A stretch of 64,000 nucleotides of DNA. Source: Vreelandella subglaciescola. GTDB taxonomy: Bacteria; Pseudomonadota; Gammaproteobacteria; Pseudomonadales; Halomonadaceae. The DNA is taken from NCBI RefSeq assembly GCF_900142895.1, contig NZ_LT670847.1, forward strand, positions 992,001 to 1,056,000, in the 5' to 3' direction. A program made the position numbers and the translations under genes. Shown here one piece after another: positions 37,128 to 45,930 of this stretch. How positions within the stretch are numbered: the stretch's first letter is position 1; every line of letters starts with the position of its first letter. The notes beneath the pieces are model-generated. The model saw only the letters and a list, made by a program, of their open reading frames with translations, was not told where the DNA came from and ran no database searches.

Positions 37128-38528
37128 TCAGCCGCCAAAGGTCTCGCCATAGCTGTCCGGCGCCAAATCCTCAAAGCGCGTGTACTTGCCGATAAACGCC
37201 ATATGCACGGTGCCGATCGGCCCGTTACGTTGCTTGCCGATAATCAGCTCGGCAAGACCCTGATTATCAGGATTATCCTGGTTATACACTTCATCGCGAT
37301 AAACGAAGGCGATGACGTCGGCGTCCTGCTCGATCGCGCCCGATTCACGCAGATCCGACATTACCGGGCGCTTGTTGGGGCGCTGCTCAAGTGAACGGTT
37401 GAGCTGGGAAAGCGCGACCACCGGGCAGTCAAACTCTTTGGCCAGCCCCTTGAGCGAGCGGGAAATTTCCGAAATCTCGCCGGTGCGGTTTTCGGAAAAG
37501 CCGGGTATCTGCATCAGCTGCAGATAGTCGATCATGATCATCGCCATATTGCCGTGTTCGCGCACCACGCGACGAATACGCGAGCGCATCTCGTTGGGCG
37601 ACAGCGCGGCGGTGTCGTCAATAAACAGCTGCTTGTCCTTGAGCAGGTTGACCGCCGAAGTCAGCCGCGGCCAGTCTTCATCCTCAAGCTGACCGGTACG
37701 CACGCGGGTCTGATCAATGCGCCCAAGCGATGACAGCATCCGCAGCATCAGCGACGGCGCCGGCATCTCCATGGAAAACACCATGACCGGCTTGTCGTTG
37801 GAAATCACCGCATGCTCAACCAGATTCATCGCGAAGGTGGTCTTGCCCATCGAGGGGCGGCCGGCAATGATCACCAGGTCCGATGGCTGCAACCCCGTGG
37901 TCATCTCGTCGAGATCACGAAAGCCCGACGACAGCCCGGTCATTTCGCCCTTGAGGTTGAACAGCTCGTCAATGCGGTCCACGGCCTTGGTCAGCAGGTC
38001 GCTCATGCCGATCGGGCCGCCCGTTTTGGGGCGCTCTTCGGCAATCTGGAACACCAGCCGCTCGGCTTCGTTCAGCAGCTCATCCGCCGGCCGGCCCTGG
38101 GAGGCAAAGGCGCCGTCGGCAATCTGATTGGCTGCCCGGATCAGCTTTCGCAGCGTGGCGCGCTCACGCACGATGTCGGCATAGGCGCGAATATTACTGG
38201 CCGAAGGCGTGTTACGCGCAAGCTCTGCCAGAACGCCCAATCCGCCCACGGACTCCAGCTGATCGCGGGCCTCAAGCCCCTCGGAAAGCGTCACCACGTC
38301 AAGCGGTTGGCCGGCCTCGGCCAGATGCAGCATCACGTTGAAGACCAGGCGATGCTCATAGCGGTAAAAATCATCCGCGGCGAGCCGGTCAGCGATGTGC
38401 TCCCAGGCCTGATTGTCGAGCATCAGCCCACCCAGCACCGACTGCTCGGCCTCGAGGGAATGAGGCGGCAGCTTCAACGCTGCCGTTTCCTGATCCACCG
38501 ACGGCGCGGACTGCATGGCGTCCTGCAT
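37128..38528 (-). CDS. dnaB: Replicative DNA helicase
   Basis: This 466-residue hexameric helicase unwinds the chromosome at the fork. The N-terminal domain (PPHSLEAEQSVLGGLMLDN, EARDQLESVGG), the linker and the RecA-like domain are all present: Walker A GRPSMGKT near residue 225, MIMIDYLQLM (Walker B) and LSQLNRSLEQRPNKRPVMSDLRESGAIEQDAD. No intein interrupts it. AAGGAG six bases before ATG. It follows rplI with a terminator in between, so it probably has its own promoter. The order rplI-dnaB is common in gammaproteobacteria. Confidence 0.97.
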   Translation of the reverse strand: MQDAMQSAPSVDQETAALKLPPHSLEAEQSVLGGLMLDNQAWEHIADRLAADDFYRYEHRLVFNVMLHLAEAGQPLDVVTLSEGLEARDQLESVGGLGVLAELARNTPSASNIRAYADIVRERATLRKLIRAANQIADGAFASQGRPADELLNEAERLVFQIAEERPKTGGPIGMSDLLTKAVDRIDELFNLKGEMTGLSSGFRDLDEMTTGLQPSDLVIIAGRPSMGKTTFAMNLVEHAVISNDKPVMVFSMEMPAPSLMLRMLSSLGRIDQTRVRTGQLEDEDWPRLTSAVNLLKDKQLFIDDTAALSPNEMRSRIRRVVREHGNMAMIMIDYLQLMQIPGFSENRTGEISEISRSLKGLAKEFDCPVVALSQLNRSLEQRPNKRPVMSDLRESGAIEQDADVIAFVYRDEVYNQDNPDNQGLAELIIGKQRNGPIGTVHMAFIGKYTRFEDLAPDSYGETFGG

Positions 38529-38656
38529 GGAAGGCTCCTTGGCAATTAAGCGAATACGATCGGGAAAGGCGCATGGTCATGGCGCTGGGGTAATACGCCA
38601 GGCCAGTTTATCAGGCGCAACACCACGCGCCAGCACGAACGCCGAACCGAGACGAG

Positions 38657-38690
38657 AAAGGGCGCGGAGGAAATTTCCCCCGCGCCCTTT
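38657..38690 (-). terminator. Terminator between rplI and dnaB
   Basis: AAAGGGCGCGG pairs with CCGCGCCCTTT (38680-38690), and the loop contains a further GGAAATTTCC self-complement. It lies 49 bp beyond the rplI stop. The T-tract is short (TTTCTCG on the minus strand), so read-through is possible. Confidence 0.65.
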
Positions 38691-38738
38691 TACATCGTCT
38701 TGAGCAGCGGCACGGCGTGCCGCCTACCCGGTTATGGT

Positions 38739-39185
38739 TTATTCACCCACAACGACGATGCGTACAACGGCATGGACTTCAGCGTGCAGACGCAGGTCAA
38801 TGTCGTATTCGCCGGTCTGGCGAAGCGGGCCCTGCGGCATGCGGACTTCGCTCTTGGCGACGTCGAAGCCGGCAGAAGAAATCGCATCGGCCAGGTCACG
38901 CGGACCAATCGAACCGAACAGCTTGCCTTCTTCACCGGCCTTGGAGACCAGCGACAGCTCAATGTCGTTGAGCTGTTCAGCGCGCGCTTCGGCTTCTGCC
39001 TTGCGCTCGGCGGCCTGAGCTTCAAGCTCGGCACGCTGCGCTTCAAAAGCAGCGATGTTGTCTTTGGTTGCCGGAACGGCATGGCCGTACGGTACCAAAT
39101 AGTTACGACCGTAACCGGGCTTAACGGTGACTTTGTCACCCAGGCCGCCCAGCTTACCAATTTTGTCGAGCAGAATGACTTCCAT
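38739..39185 (-). CDS. rplI: 50S ribosomal protein bL9
   Basis: This 148-residue protein has the standard bL9 form: N-terminal 23S-binding domain [22 protein letters not shown] and [18 protein letters not shown], a long charged helix ([19 protein letters not shown]), and a C-terminal domain [19 protein letters not shown] lies upstream of the ATG. It is the last gene of the rpsF-rpsR-DUF2232-rplI operon. Confidence 0.97.
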   Translation of the reverse strand: MEVILLDKIGKLGGLGDKVTVKPGYGRNYLVPYGHAVPATKDNIAAFEAQRAELEAQAAERKAEAEARAEQLNDIELSLVSKAGEEGKLFGSIGPRDLADAISSAGFDVAKSEVRMPQGPLRQTGEYDIDLRLHAEVHAVVRIVVVGE

Positions 39186-39200
39186 CTCGTAAACCTCTTG

Positions 39201-40052
39201 TCAGGTGCTGCGGGCCAGACGTCCGCGAATGTTCGCGAATGAGTCAACCAGCCCTAACAGCAGCACAATGAGAATCATGGGCCAGGTGGTAATCAGCAGC
39301 GCATAAAATGCCGCGAGCCACAGCCCGTTCATCCCCTTTAAACCAATAATACCGTGTACCAGCGCCACACCGGCAATCAACAGCGGCACCCAGCCAAGCA
39401 GTACAAAGCCCGCGACGCCAAACAGCATGCTGATAACCCCAAGGCCTATCAGTATGGCAAGCTCGCGTGGCGCCAGACGCAACGCGTGGAATTCCTGGCG
39501 AAACCCGCCGGGATTATAAATCCCGGCCTGCCAGCTGCGCGCAATCGCCAGACAGACAACGGTTGCCAACAGCACCACAAGACCGGTCACACCGCCAACG
39601 ACCAGTTCGGCCAGAAACGCCGTGTCGTAGCCTTGCGTGCCAAGCTCGGTGAGCATGCCATCAAACTCGGCTGAACTTTGGCGTAGCTGCTCCAGCATGG
39701 CCTCGGTGCCGCCTGGCGGGCTGAAAATGCCCAGCTGAATCATGCCGGCACACACCAGCGTGCCTACAATCAGCGTCTCGCCCCAGCGCATGCGCTCGCG
39801 CAGGACAACACCCATCAGCGTTACCAGCAGCACGCTTGTCAGAGGCACCACATCGCCTTGAGTCCACCACCAGCCAGCCGGGATGGCCGCAGCCATAATC
39901 ACCGGCAGCGCGGAGACAAACCCTTTGCGCAACGTGACCAGTGCGGCAATCGCCGCGCCCAGCCAGAAAAGCCAGGGCACAAGCGACGCCAGCGCAGCTG
40001 CGCCAACGGCGTAGCTCGGGCGCTGCATCAGCCAACGGGCGAAAGCCAGCAT
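39201..40052 (-). CDS. DUF2232-type multi-pass membrane protein
   Basis: This 283-residue protein has eight or so hydrophobic helices with few charges, in the pattern of DUF2232/YybS-like proteins. It lies 12 bp after rpsR and 15 bp before rplI, the position where a gene of this type is found in Pseudomonas and Halomonas. Its role is unknown; constant linkage with ribosomal protein genes does not by itself imply a ribosomal function. Some family members are related to small energy-coupling membrane components. The central region (about 105-160) is a long hydrophilic loop with Glu and Gln. Confidence 0.75.
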   Translation of the reverse strand: MLAFARWLMQRPSYAVGAAALASLVPWLFWLGAAIAALVTLRKGFVSALPVIMAAAIPAGWWWTQGDVVPLTSVLLVTLMGVVLRERMRWGETLIVGTLVCAGMIQLGIFSPPGGTEAMLEQLRQSSAEFDGMLTELGTQGYDTAFLAELVVGGVTGLVVLLATVVCLAIARSWQAGIYNPGGFRQEFHALRLAPRELAILIGLGVISMLFGVAGFVLLGWVPLLIAGVALVHGIIGLKGMNGLWLAAFYALLITTWPMILIVLLLGLVDSFANIRGRLARST

Positions 40053-40064
40053 GACGTTAGCGGC

Positions 40065-40292
40065 TTACTGGTGGCTATCGGTGTAGGGCAGCAGGGCCAG
40101 GTAGCGCGAGCGCTTGACCGCGCTTGCCAGCTGGCGCTGGTAACGTGCTTTGGTGCCGGTAATGCGGCTGGGTACAATTTTGCCGGTCTCGGTGACGTAG
40201 GCTTTCAGCGTGTCCAGATCTTTGTAGTCGATCTGCTTGACGCCTTCAGCGGTAAAGCGGCAAAACTTGCGGCGACGGAAAAAACGTGCCAT
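40065..40292 (-). CDS. rpsR: 30S ribosomal protein bS18
   Basis: This 75-residue basic protein is [17 protein letters not shown] followed by [20 protein letters not shown] and [20 protein letters not shown], the complete bS18. It pairs with bS6 on the 30S platform. AGGAG is present before the ATG. No priB gene lies between rpsF and rpsR, unlike in E. coli. Confidence 0.97.
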   Translation of the reverse strand: MARFFRRRKFCRFTAEGVKQIDYKDLDTLKAYVTETGKIVPSRITGTKARYQRQLASAVKRSRYLALLPYTDSHQ

Positions 40293-40351
40293 GGAGTAGC
40301 TCCTTAATACGTACGGTGAATAAAACGTTGGCCGGTATCGGTCAGGACGTT

Positions 40352-40750
40352 TTAGGCAGACTCAGCGCTGGGCTTATCGTCACGCGGCTTATCGTCACGC
40401 GGCTTGTCTTCGCGACGCGGGCGCTTGTCTTCAACCGGCTTCATCATCGGCGACGCTTCGGTAACGGCTTCTTTGCAGCGCAGTACCAGGCTGCGGATGA
40501 TGGCGTCGTTGAAGCGGAAGATGCTTTCGATTTCTTCAAGCGTCTCGCCTTCGCACTCAACGTTCATCAGCACGTAGTGGGCTTTGTGGATCTTGTTGAT
40601 CGGGTAAGCCATGTGGCGACGACCCCAATCTTCCAGGCGATGCACAGTACCGCCGTTTTCGGTGACGATGCTGGTATAGCGCTCGACCATAGCCGGCACC
40701 TGCTCGCTCTGATCCGGGTGGACCATAAACACGATTTCGTAATGACGCAT
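40352..40750 (-). CDS. rpsF: 30S ribosomal protein bS6
   Basis: This 132-residue protein has the full bS6 fold, [40 protein letters not shown] and [11 protein letters not shown]. Its C-terminal tail has the repeated [12 protein letters not shown] peptide, charged and low-complexity; in E. coli the tail is glutamylated by RimK, but here it ends PSAESA. It heads the operon. The leader folds so that the AAGGAG ribosome binding site is paired (see 40756-40810). Confidence 0.97.
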   Translation of the reverse strand: MRHYEIVFMVHPDQSEQVPAMVERYTSIVTENGGTVHRLEDWGRRHMAYPINKIHKAHYVLMNVECEGETLEEIESIFRFNDAIIRSLVLRCKEAVTEASPMMKPVEDKRPRREDKPRDDKPRDDKPSAESA

Positions 40751-40755
40751 GGAAT

Positions 40756-40810
40756 CTCCTTGCGGTTTGACAGCTTCCGTTGAGCGCGCACGCCACAGGG
40801 AAGCAAGGAG
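40756..40810 (-). promoter_or_regulatory. rpsF leader hairpin that sequesters the ribosome binding site
   Basis: In the mRNA (minus strand) CUCCUUGC (40810-40803) is complementary to GCAAGGAG (40763-40756), which contains the Shine-Dalgarno sequence of rpsF. Immediately inside, GCUUCC (40804-40799) can pair with GGAAGC (40778-40773), the two stems sharing a GC. The S6:S18 complex is known to bind a structured leader of rpsF in many bacteria. This position and form fit such an autoregulatory element, though the conserved core of that motif was not verified. Confidence 0.5.
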
Positions 40811-40817
40811 TTAAACC

Positions 40818-40863
40818 GGATGCCCGGTCCGGGTCACGCGAGCGCGACCCGGACCGGGCATCC
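40818..40863. repeat. Long perfect palindrome between rlmB and rpsF
   Basis: GGATGCCCGGTCCGGGTC (40818-40835) is perfectly inverted at 40846-40863, with a 10-nt loop ACGCGAGCGC. There is no T-run after it, so it is not a standard terminator. It is directly upstream of the rpsF leader. Confidence 0.85.
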
Positions 40864-40875
40864 AGCAGAACAAGG

Positions 40876-40902
40876 GCGCCCGCTTGCGACACAAACGGGC
40901 GC
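40876..40902 (-). terminator. Possible terminator after rlmB
   Basis: GCGCCCG (40876-40882) pairs with CGGGCGC (40896-40902). On the minus strand the stem follows the rlmB stop by 7 bp and is succeeded by CCTTGTTCT, a weak U-tract. Confidence 0.45.
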
Positions 40903-40909
40903 TGGCATC

Positions 40910-41716
40910 TTAGAGAAGTGGCGCGTGACTTGCAAGCCGACGCTGACGCAATGCCTCGAACAGGCAAATGCCGGTGGCCACCGACACGTTCAGGCTGGAT
41001 ACCTGCCCGGCCATCGGCAGCTTGGCCAGGTAATCGCAGGCTTCACGGGTCAGCCGGCGCATGCCTTTCGCTTCCGCCCCCATGATCAGCGCCACGGGGC
41101 CGGTGAAGTCGATATCGTACACGCTTGCGCGGGCCTCGCCGGCGGTCCCGGTAATCCACACGCCGGCGTCTTTCAGGGCGGCAAGCGTACGCGCCAGATT
41201 CGTCACCTGATACACCGGCACGCTTTCAGCGGCACCGCAGGCCACCTTGCGCACGGTGGCGTTCAGCGGTGCGGCTTTATCCTTGGCCACAATAACGCCG
41301 TGAGCGCCGGCGGCATCGGCGCTGCGCAGGCAGGCGCCGAAGTTGTGTACGTCGGTGACGCCATCAAGCACCAGAAAAAGCGGCGGCGTGTCCGCCTGCC
41401 AGGCGCGCAGCTTGAGCATCAGCGAGGCTTCACTTTCCGGCGTAAGCGGCTGGCAAAAGGCGACGACGCCCTGATGCGACGCCCCCTGGGTAAGCTGATC
41501 CAGCGCTTCACGCGGCTGCTCTTGCACGCTGGCACCCAACGCCTTGGCCCGGCTGACTACCGCCTGCAGGCGCTTGCCCGCGCCCTGCTGCGTCCATAGC
41601 ACCTTGGGCGCTTCGCCGCGCTCAAGCAGGCTTTCCAGCGCATGTACGCCAAAGACGTGATCCAGCCCTTCCGGCGGGCGCGGCCCGCGCCGCGCTGAGG
41701 ACGATTTCACGCTCAC
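40910..41716 (-). CDS. rlmB: 23S rRNA (guanosine2251-2'-O)-methyltransferase
   Basis: This 268-residue SpoU/TrmH-type methyltransferase modifies G2251 of 23S rRNA. It shows VFGVHALESLL at the N-terminal substrate-binding domain, then LVLDGVTDVHNFGACLRSADA (SpoU motif 1), VALIMGAEAKGMRRL (motif 2) and SLNVSVATGICLFEALRQR (motif 3), with the catalytic Asn/Arg features of the family. The ATG lies in the rnr stop region (ATGA overlap). The rnr-rlmB pair is conserved as in E. coli. Confidence 0.95.
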   Translation of the reverse strand: MSVKSSSARRGPRPPEGLDHVFGVHALESLLERGEAPKVLWTQQGAGKRLQAVVSRAKALGASVQEQPREALDQLTQGASHQGVVAFCQPLTPESEASLMLKLRAWQADTPPLFLVLDGVTDVHNFGACLRSADAAGAHGVIVAKDKAAPLNATVRKVACGAAESVPVYQVTNLARTLAALKDAGVWITGTAGEARASVYDIDFTGPVALIMGAEAKGMRRLTREACDYLAKLPMAGQVSSLNVSVATGICLFEALRQRRLASHAPLL

Positions 41717-44079
41717 TGCGACGACCCCGACTCCGTGGGCGAGGATGACTCCGCCGATGCCGATGGACGCCGCGGCCCACGGCGCTTGCGCGATGAGCGA
41801 CGCGAATTCGAGCTCGGCTTCGGGCTCGGGCTCGGTGGCCTTTCATCGGCCAGGTTGAAGTCGATCTTGCGGTCGTCCATATCGACCCTTGCCACCTGCA
41901 CGCTGACGCTGTCGCCCAGCCGGTACGTGGTGCCGGTACGCTCGCCTTTGAGGCGGTGCTTCTCGGCTTCGTAGTGGTAGTAATCCGAGGGCAGCGAGCT
42001 GATATGCAGCAGCCCTTCGATGTAAAACGCGTCCAGCCGCACAAACAGCCCGAACTGCGTCACCGATGCCACGGTGCCGTCAAACGTCTCGCCCAGCTTG
42101 TCAGACATGAACTCGCACTTGAGCCAGCCTTCGACGTCGCGGGTGGCGTCGTCAGCGCGGCGCTCGCTCATCGAGCAGTGCTCGCCCATTTCCAGCATCT
42201 GCTCGAAGGTGTAGGGGCACCACTGGCTCGGCGGCTGCACCGGCGCGCCTTCGGCACGCAGCACGGTATCGGTCTTGCGCGGGCCACGCACCACCGAACG
42301 GATGGCGCGATGCACCAGCAGGTCGGGGTAGCGGCGAATCGGCGAAGTGAAGTGTGCATAGGCCTGATACGCCAGACCGAAGTGGCCTTCGTTCTGCGGC
42401 GAATACACTGCCTGATTCATCGAGCGCAGCATGACGGTCTGAATGATGTCGGCGTCGGGCCGGTCGACGACGCTGGCACGCAGCGCCTGATAGTCCTGCG
42501 GCGTGGGGTCGTCGCCGTTGGGCAGAGTCAGTCCCAGCTCGTTCAAAAACAGCCGCAGCTTGTCCAGCCGCTCCGTCGAGGGCTTTTCGTGGATGCGATA
42601 AAGCGCCGGCAAATCGTGCTTGTCGAGAAAACGTGCGGTGGCTACGTTGGCCACCAGCATGCACTCTTCGATCATCTTGTGGGCATCGTTACGGCGGCGC
42701 GGCACGATTTTTTCAATCTTGCGCTCGTCGTTGAACACGATAGCCGTTTCGGTGGTATCAAATTCGATCGCACCGCGCTTGCTACGCGCGCCACGCAGCG
42801 CTTCATAAAGCTCGTGCAGCTGTTCAATCGGCTTGACCAGCGCACTGTGCTCATCGCGCAGCGCGGCGCCATCTTCGCTGTTGTCGTCGAGCATCGCCGC
42901 GACCTTGTTGTAGGTCAGCCGCGCGTGGGAATTCATCACCGCTTCATAAAAGCGGTAGCCGGTGAGTTCGCCAGCGGATGAGATCGTCATCTCGCACGCC
43001 ATCACCAGCCGATCCACTTTCGGGTTCAGCGAGCACAGGCCGTTGGACAGAAGCTCCGGCAGCATGGGTACCACCTGGCCGGGGAAATACACCGAGTTGC
43101 CGCGCCGGCGGCCTTCATCATCCAGCGGCGTGCCGGGGCGCACGTAGTGCGACACATCGGCAATGGCGACCAGTAGTTTCCAGTCTCCCGCGTCGCTTTT
43201 CCAGGCGCACACGGCATCATCAAAGTCCTTGGCGCTCTCGTCATCGATGGTCACCAACGGCACGTCGCGCAGGTCAATGCGGTTTTGCTTGTCTTCTTCG
43301 AGGACTTCGGCGGCGATCGTGGCGATCTGGTCAATCACCTCGGGCGGGAACTCGGCAGGAATCTCGTAGCTTCTGATGGCGATATCGATTTCCATGCCCG
43401 GGTCCATACGCTCGCCCAGCACTTCAATCACCTCGCCCACCGGCTGTACCCGGGTGGCGGGCTGCTGGGTGATATTGACCGAGACAACCTGCCCGTCCTG
43501 TGCACCGGCGCAAACGCTGTGCGGGATGATGACTTCCTGGGTGATGCGCGGGTTTTCCGGAATCATCACGCCGAATTCCGGCGTGTTGCGCCGATAAACG
43601 CCCACCATGGTCGGCGTATTACGCGCCAGCACTTCAACAATAGTGGCTTCTTCACGCCCGCGCCGGTCGCGACCGCTGACTCTCACCAGCACGTAGTCGC
43701 CGTGAAAAACGCGCCGCATCTGCCGTGGCGGCAGCACAAGATCGGGTTTCTGGCCATCGTCGCGGAGCAAAAAGCCAAAGCCGTCACGGTGACCCAGCAC
43801 TTTGCCCTTGATCAAATCCAGCTTGTCGATCAGCGCATAGGCGCCGCCGCGGTTACGCAGCACCTGGCCATCACGCTCCATGGCGGCCAGACGACGACGT
43901 ACCGCCTCCTGCAGGTCTTCATCATCAAGACCCAGCATGCGGCTCATGCTGTCGTGAGTGATCGGCTTGCCGTAGGTTTCCAGCGCCGCCAGCAGGTATT
44001 CGCGGCTGGGGGCAGGATTGGGGTACTTGTGCGCTTCACGGCTGGCGTGCGCGTCATCACTTAACGTCCATTCTTTCAT
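41713..44079 (-). CDS. rnr: Ribonuclease R
   Basis: This 788-residue 3'-5' exoribonuclease of the RNB family degrades structured RNA. It has an N-terminal winged-helix region (LLAALETYGKPITHDSMSRML), cold-shock domains (RRVFHGDYVLVRVSG), the RNB catalytic centre VTIDDESAKDFDDAV with its acidic metal ligands, AHFTSPIRRYPDLLVHR and a C-terminal S1 domain (VTQFGLFVRLDAFYIEGLLH). It ends in a basic/serine-rich tail. The start MKEWTLSDD at 44079 is preferred, with AAGGA nine bases upstream; ATGs up to 44106 are possible. Confidence 0.95.
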   Translation of the reverse strand: MKEWTLSDDAHASREAHKYPNPAPSREYLLAALETYGKPITHDSMSRMLGLDDEDLQEAVRRRLAAMERDGQVLRNRGGAYALIDKLDLIKGKVLGHRDGFGFLLRDDGQKPDLVLPPRQMRRVFHGDYVLVRVSGRDRRGREEATIVEVLARNTPTMVGVYRRNTPEFGVMIPENPRITQEVIIPHSVCAGAQDGQVVSVNITQQPATRVQPVGEVIEVLGERMDPGMEIDIAIRSYEIPAEFPPEVIDQIATIAAEVLEEDKQNRIDLRDVPLVTIDDESAKDFDDAVCAWKSDAGDWKLLVAIADVSHYVRPGTPLDDEGRRRGNSVYFPGQVVPMLPELLSNGLCSLNPKVDRLVMACEMTISSAGELTGYRFYEAVMNSHARLTYNKVAAMLDDNSEDGAALRDEHSALVKPIEQLHELYEALRGARSKRGAIEFDTTETAIVFNDERKIEKIVPRRRNDAHKMIEECMLVANVATARFLDKHDLPALYRIHEKPSTERLDKLRLFLNELGLTLPNGDDPTPQDYQALRASVVDRPDADIIQTVMLRSMNQAVYSPQNEGHFGLAYQAYAHFTSPIRRYPDLLVHRAIRSVVRGPRKTDTVLRAEGAPVQPPSQWCPYTFEQMLEMGEHCSMSERRADDATRDVEGWLKCEFMSDKLGETFDGTVASVTQFGLFVRLDAFYIEGLLHISSLPSDYYHYEAEKHRLKGERTGTTYRLGDSVSVQVARVDMDDRKIDFNLADERPPSPSPKPSSNSRRSSRKRRGPRRPSASAESSSPTESGSSQ

Positions 44080-44321
44080 GCGGTAAGCATCCTTGAAGGC
44101 GTGCATGGAAGGCGGTGGAGCCTGGCAGGCGCGACGCGCTGCGAGCAACGAGATTCAGCGATCAAAGCGCTGACGAAATAGGGTGTTTGTTTGGTCATGG
44201 GTGCAGTATAGCGTTGCGCGGGCAATCACCCAACCGCCGAATACCGCATGTCTTCAACTAATAGCTTTCTTAATGGCTTTCTTGATGGCTTTCTCGCTGC
44301 AATCTCCTGCGTTAAAAAGAC

Positions 44322-44349
44322 TTGCATTTTACCACCACCCCGGTAGTAT
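44322..44349 (+). promoter_or_regulatory. Promoter of the tRNA-Leu cluster
   Basis: TTGCAT (44322-44327) and TAGTAT (44344-44349) form -35 and -10 elements with 16-bp spacing. Transcription would begin only a few bases before the first tRNA at 44361. Confidence 0.6.
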
Positions 44350-44360
44350 ACGCGCCACTT

Positions 44361-44447
44361 GCCCGGGTGGTGGAATTGGTAGACACGCTAGCTTCAGGTG
44401 CTAGTGTCCGTATGGACGTGGAGGTTCAAGTCCTCTCCCGGGCACCA
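44361..44447 (+). tRNA. tRNA-Leu (anticodon CAG), copy 1
   Basis: An 87-nt class II tRNA has acceptor GCCCGGG/CCCGGGC, anticodon CAG inside CTTCAGG, the variable arm TGTCCGTATGGACG, T arm GTTCAAGTC and encoded CCA. The body is identical to copies 2 and 3; only the acceptor pairs differ. Confidence 0.95.
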
Positions 44448-44509
44448 ATTCATTGTTTGACAGCAGGCATAACGCTGTGAAAAATGCATTGGTGCGCAAG
44501 ATTGTATTC

Positions 44510-44596
44510 GCCCAGGTGGTGGAATTGGTAGACACGCTAGCTTCAGGTGCTAGTGTCCGTATGGACGTGGAGGTTCAAGTCCTCTCCTGGGCACCA
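44510..44596 (+). tRNA. tRNA-Leu (anticodon CAG), copy 2
   Basis: It is identical in body to copy 1, with acceptor GCCCAGG/CCTGGGC: the fifth pair is A-T instead of G-C, so the change is compensated on both strands. Encoded CCA is present. It is separated from copy 1 by 62 bp. Confidence 0.95.
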
Positions 44597-44657
44597 TACG
44601 AATACAATCGGCAAGTCAGACAGACTAGAAGTGGAAAAGCAGCAACAGCATTGATGC

Positions 44658-44744
44658 GCCCAGGTGGTGGAATTGGTAGACACGCTAGCTTCAGGTGCTA
44701 GTGTCCGTATGGACGTGGAGGTTCAAGTCCTCTTCTGGGCACCA
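44658..44744 (+). tRNA. tRNA-Leu (anticodon CAG), copy 3
   Basis: It has the same body as copies 1 and 2. The acceptor is GCCCAGG/TCTGGGC, so the pair next to the body is G-T (G-U in RNA). Encoded CCA is present. No clear terminator hairpin follows in the next 60 bp. Confidence 0.95.
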
Positions 44745-44856
44745 TAATTGAGAACATTGTTTTTATGGACTGTGTTCATGGTGAGTGTCGCGCATCTTGT
44801 ATTGCTTTTAGCTTCATCTCTATAGATTGATCCCTTCGTTATTCCCTCTCGCTGTA

Positions 44857-44900
44857 CGCTATACCCTCTCTTCGCTATACCCTCTATTCGCTATACCCCC
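44857..44900. repeat. Short tandem repeat, CGCTATACCCTCT, period 16
   Basis: CGCTATACCCTCT starts at 44857 and 44873, with a variant CGCTATACCCCC at 44889. A degenerate copy (TTCGTTATTCCCTCT) precedes them. The tract lies in the 236-bp gap between the tRNA cluster and the endonuclease gene; the rest of the gap shows nothing I can name. Confidence 0.7.
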
Positions 44901-44980
44901 TATTATTGCGTCTGTTTTCCGCTATTTTCTGTGTATTTCCCGCTGTACGCCTATTTTGTCGCGTTGTTGACACGCTGCGC

Positions 44981-45841
44981 CTACTGAAAGCGTCCCGGCT
45001 TGCGCGCCACAGCGTCGAGCGCCCAGCCTTTTACCCGCAGCTGACTTTCGAGCGCCGCTTCCATCGCGGGCGTTAAATCGGGGAAAAAGTTGAGCCCCGT
45101 GCGCGCTTCAACCGCATCAATACTGACGGCATAGTCGTCGAGCGGCTCATTGCCCTTAACGTCCTGGGGCATGATAAACGCCAGCGCCCTCGGAGACTCG
45201 GCATCCGGTGCGACAATAATCTTGTAAAACGCGCTGGGGACTTCCACCAGCCCCACGCGATTAAACACGTTATCCATGAAATGTTCGGGATAAACGGGGC
45301 CGCTGATGACCTGCAGCCGCTCAAAGCGCGGGGCAAAATGATCCATTACCGACTCTTCCAGGCGCTGCCAGAGCTGACGGTTCAACTCCGGCGTTTGCGG
45401 CAGCATGTTACTCATCAAAAACGTACTCACCTGCGCCTCGCGGCCATGCACGGCGGCAATGGCGTAGTTGGGCGCCAGATGCCCGCGATCATAGCCACTT
45501 TTGAAATAGCTGTCGGTTTTCACCGGCCACAGCGTGCGCCAATCGGTTTTAAAGCCGGGGCGCCCGCCAATCCGGTTATCCTCCACGGCGTTCAGCTGAT
45601 AGCTCACCCAGAGCGCGCCCACGCGCACGTCTGACCAGCCCACCAGATAGCCATCGTTGCGCAGTACGCGATGCATACTGGTGGGCGTCAGACTTTCCCA
45701 GGTGGGCACGCCCATCCAGGTGTAATCGTCGCGGTACTGACGCTCCTGAAACTGCCACAGCCCGGTACCGGCAATCACGAACAACAACGAAATACCCAGG
45801 CGACGTCCTTGTCGTCGCCAGCGCAAAAAAGGCTTGGCCAC
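44981..45841 (-). CDS. DNA/RNA non-specific endonuclease (NucA/Serratia type)
   Basis: This 286-residue protein has an N-terminal signal anchor (GISLLFVIAGTGLW, about 15-28). It carries the catalytic motif YDRGHLAPNYAIA, where DRGH contains the general-base His, followed by LMSNMLPQTPELNRQLWQRLE with a metal-binding Asn. It degrades DNA and RNA outside the cytoplasm, probably for nutrient scavenging. The start is GTG with GGAG seven bases upstream. No immunity or inhibitor gene is seen beside it. Confidence 0.9.
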   Translation of the reverse strand: MAKPFLRWRRQGRRLGISLLFVIAGTGLWQFQERQYRDDYTWMGVPTWESLTPTSMHRVLRNDGYLVGWSDVRVGALWVSYQLNAVEDNRIGGRPGFKTDWRTLWPVKTDSYFKSGYDRGHLAPNYAIAAVHGREAQVSTFLMSNMLPQTPELNRQLWQRLEESVMDHFAPRFERLQVISGPVYPEHFMDNVFNRVGLVEVPSAFYKIIVAPDAESPRALAFIMPQDVKGNEPLDDYAVSIDAVEARTGLNFFPDLTPAMEAALESQLRVKGWALDAVARKPGRFQ

Positions 45842-45930
45842 AGGTTAGCTCCAACAGCAGGATGAAAAACAACAGCAACGGCAAAAAAGGCAAGAGCCGC
45901 CATGCGGGCGCGGTCAGCGCGTGGAAAACG

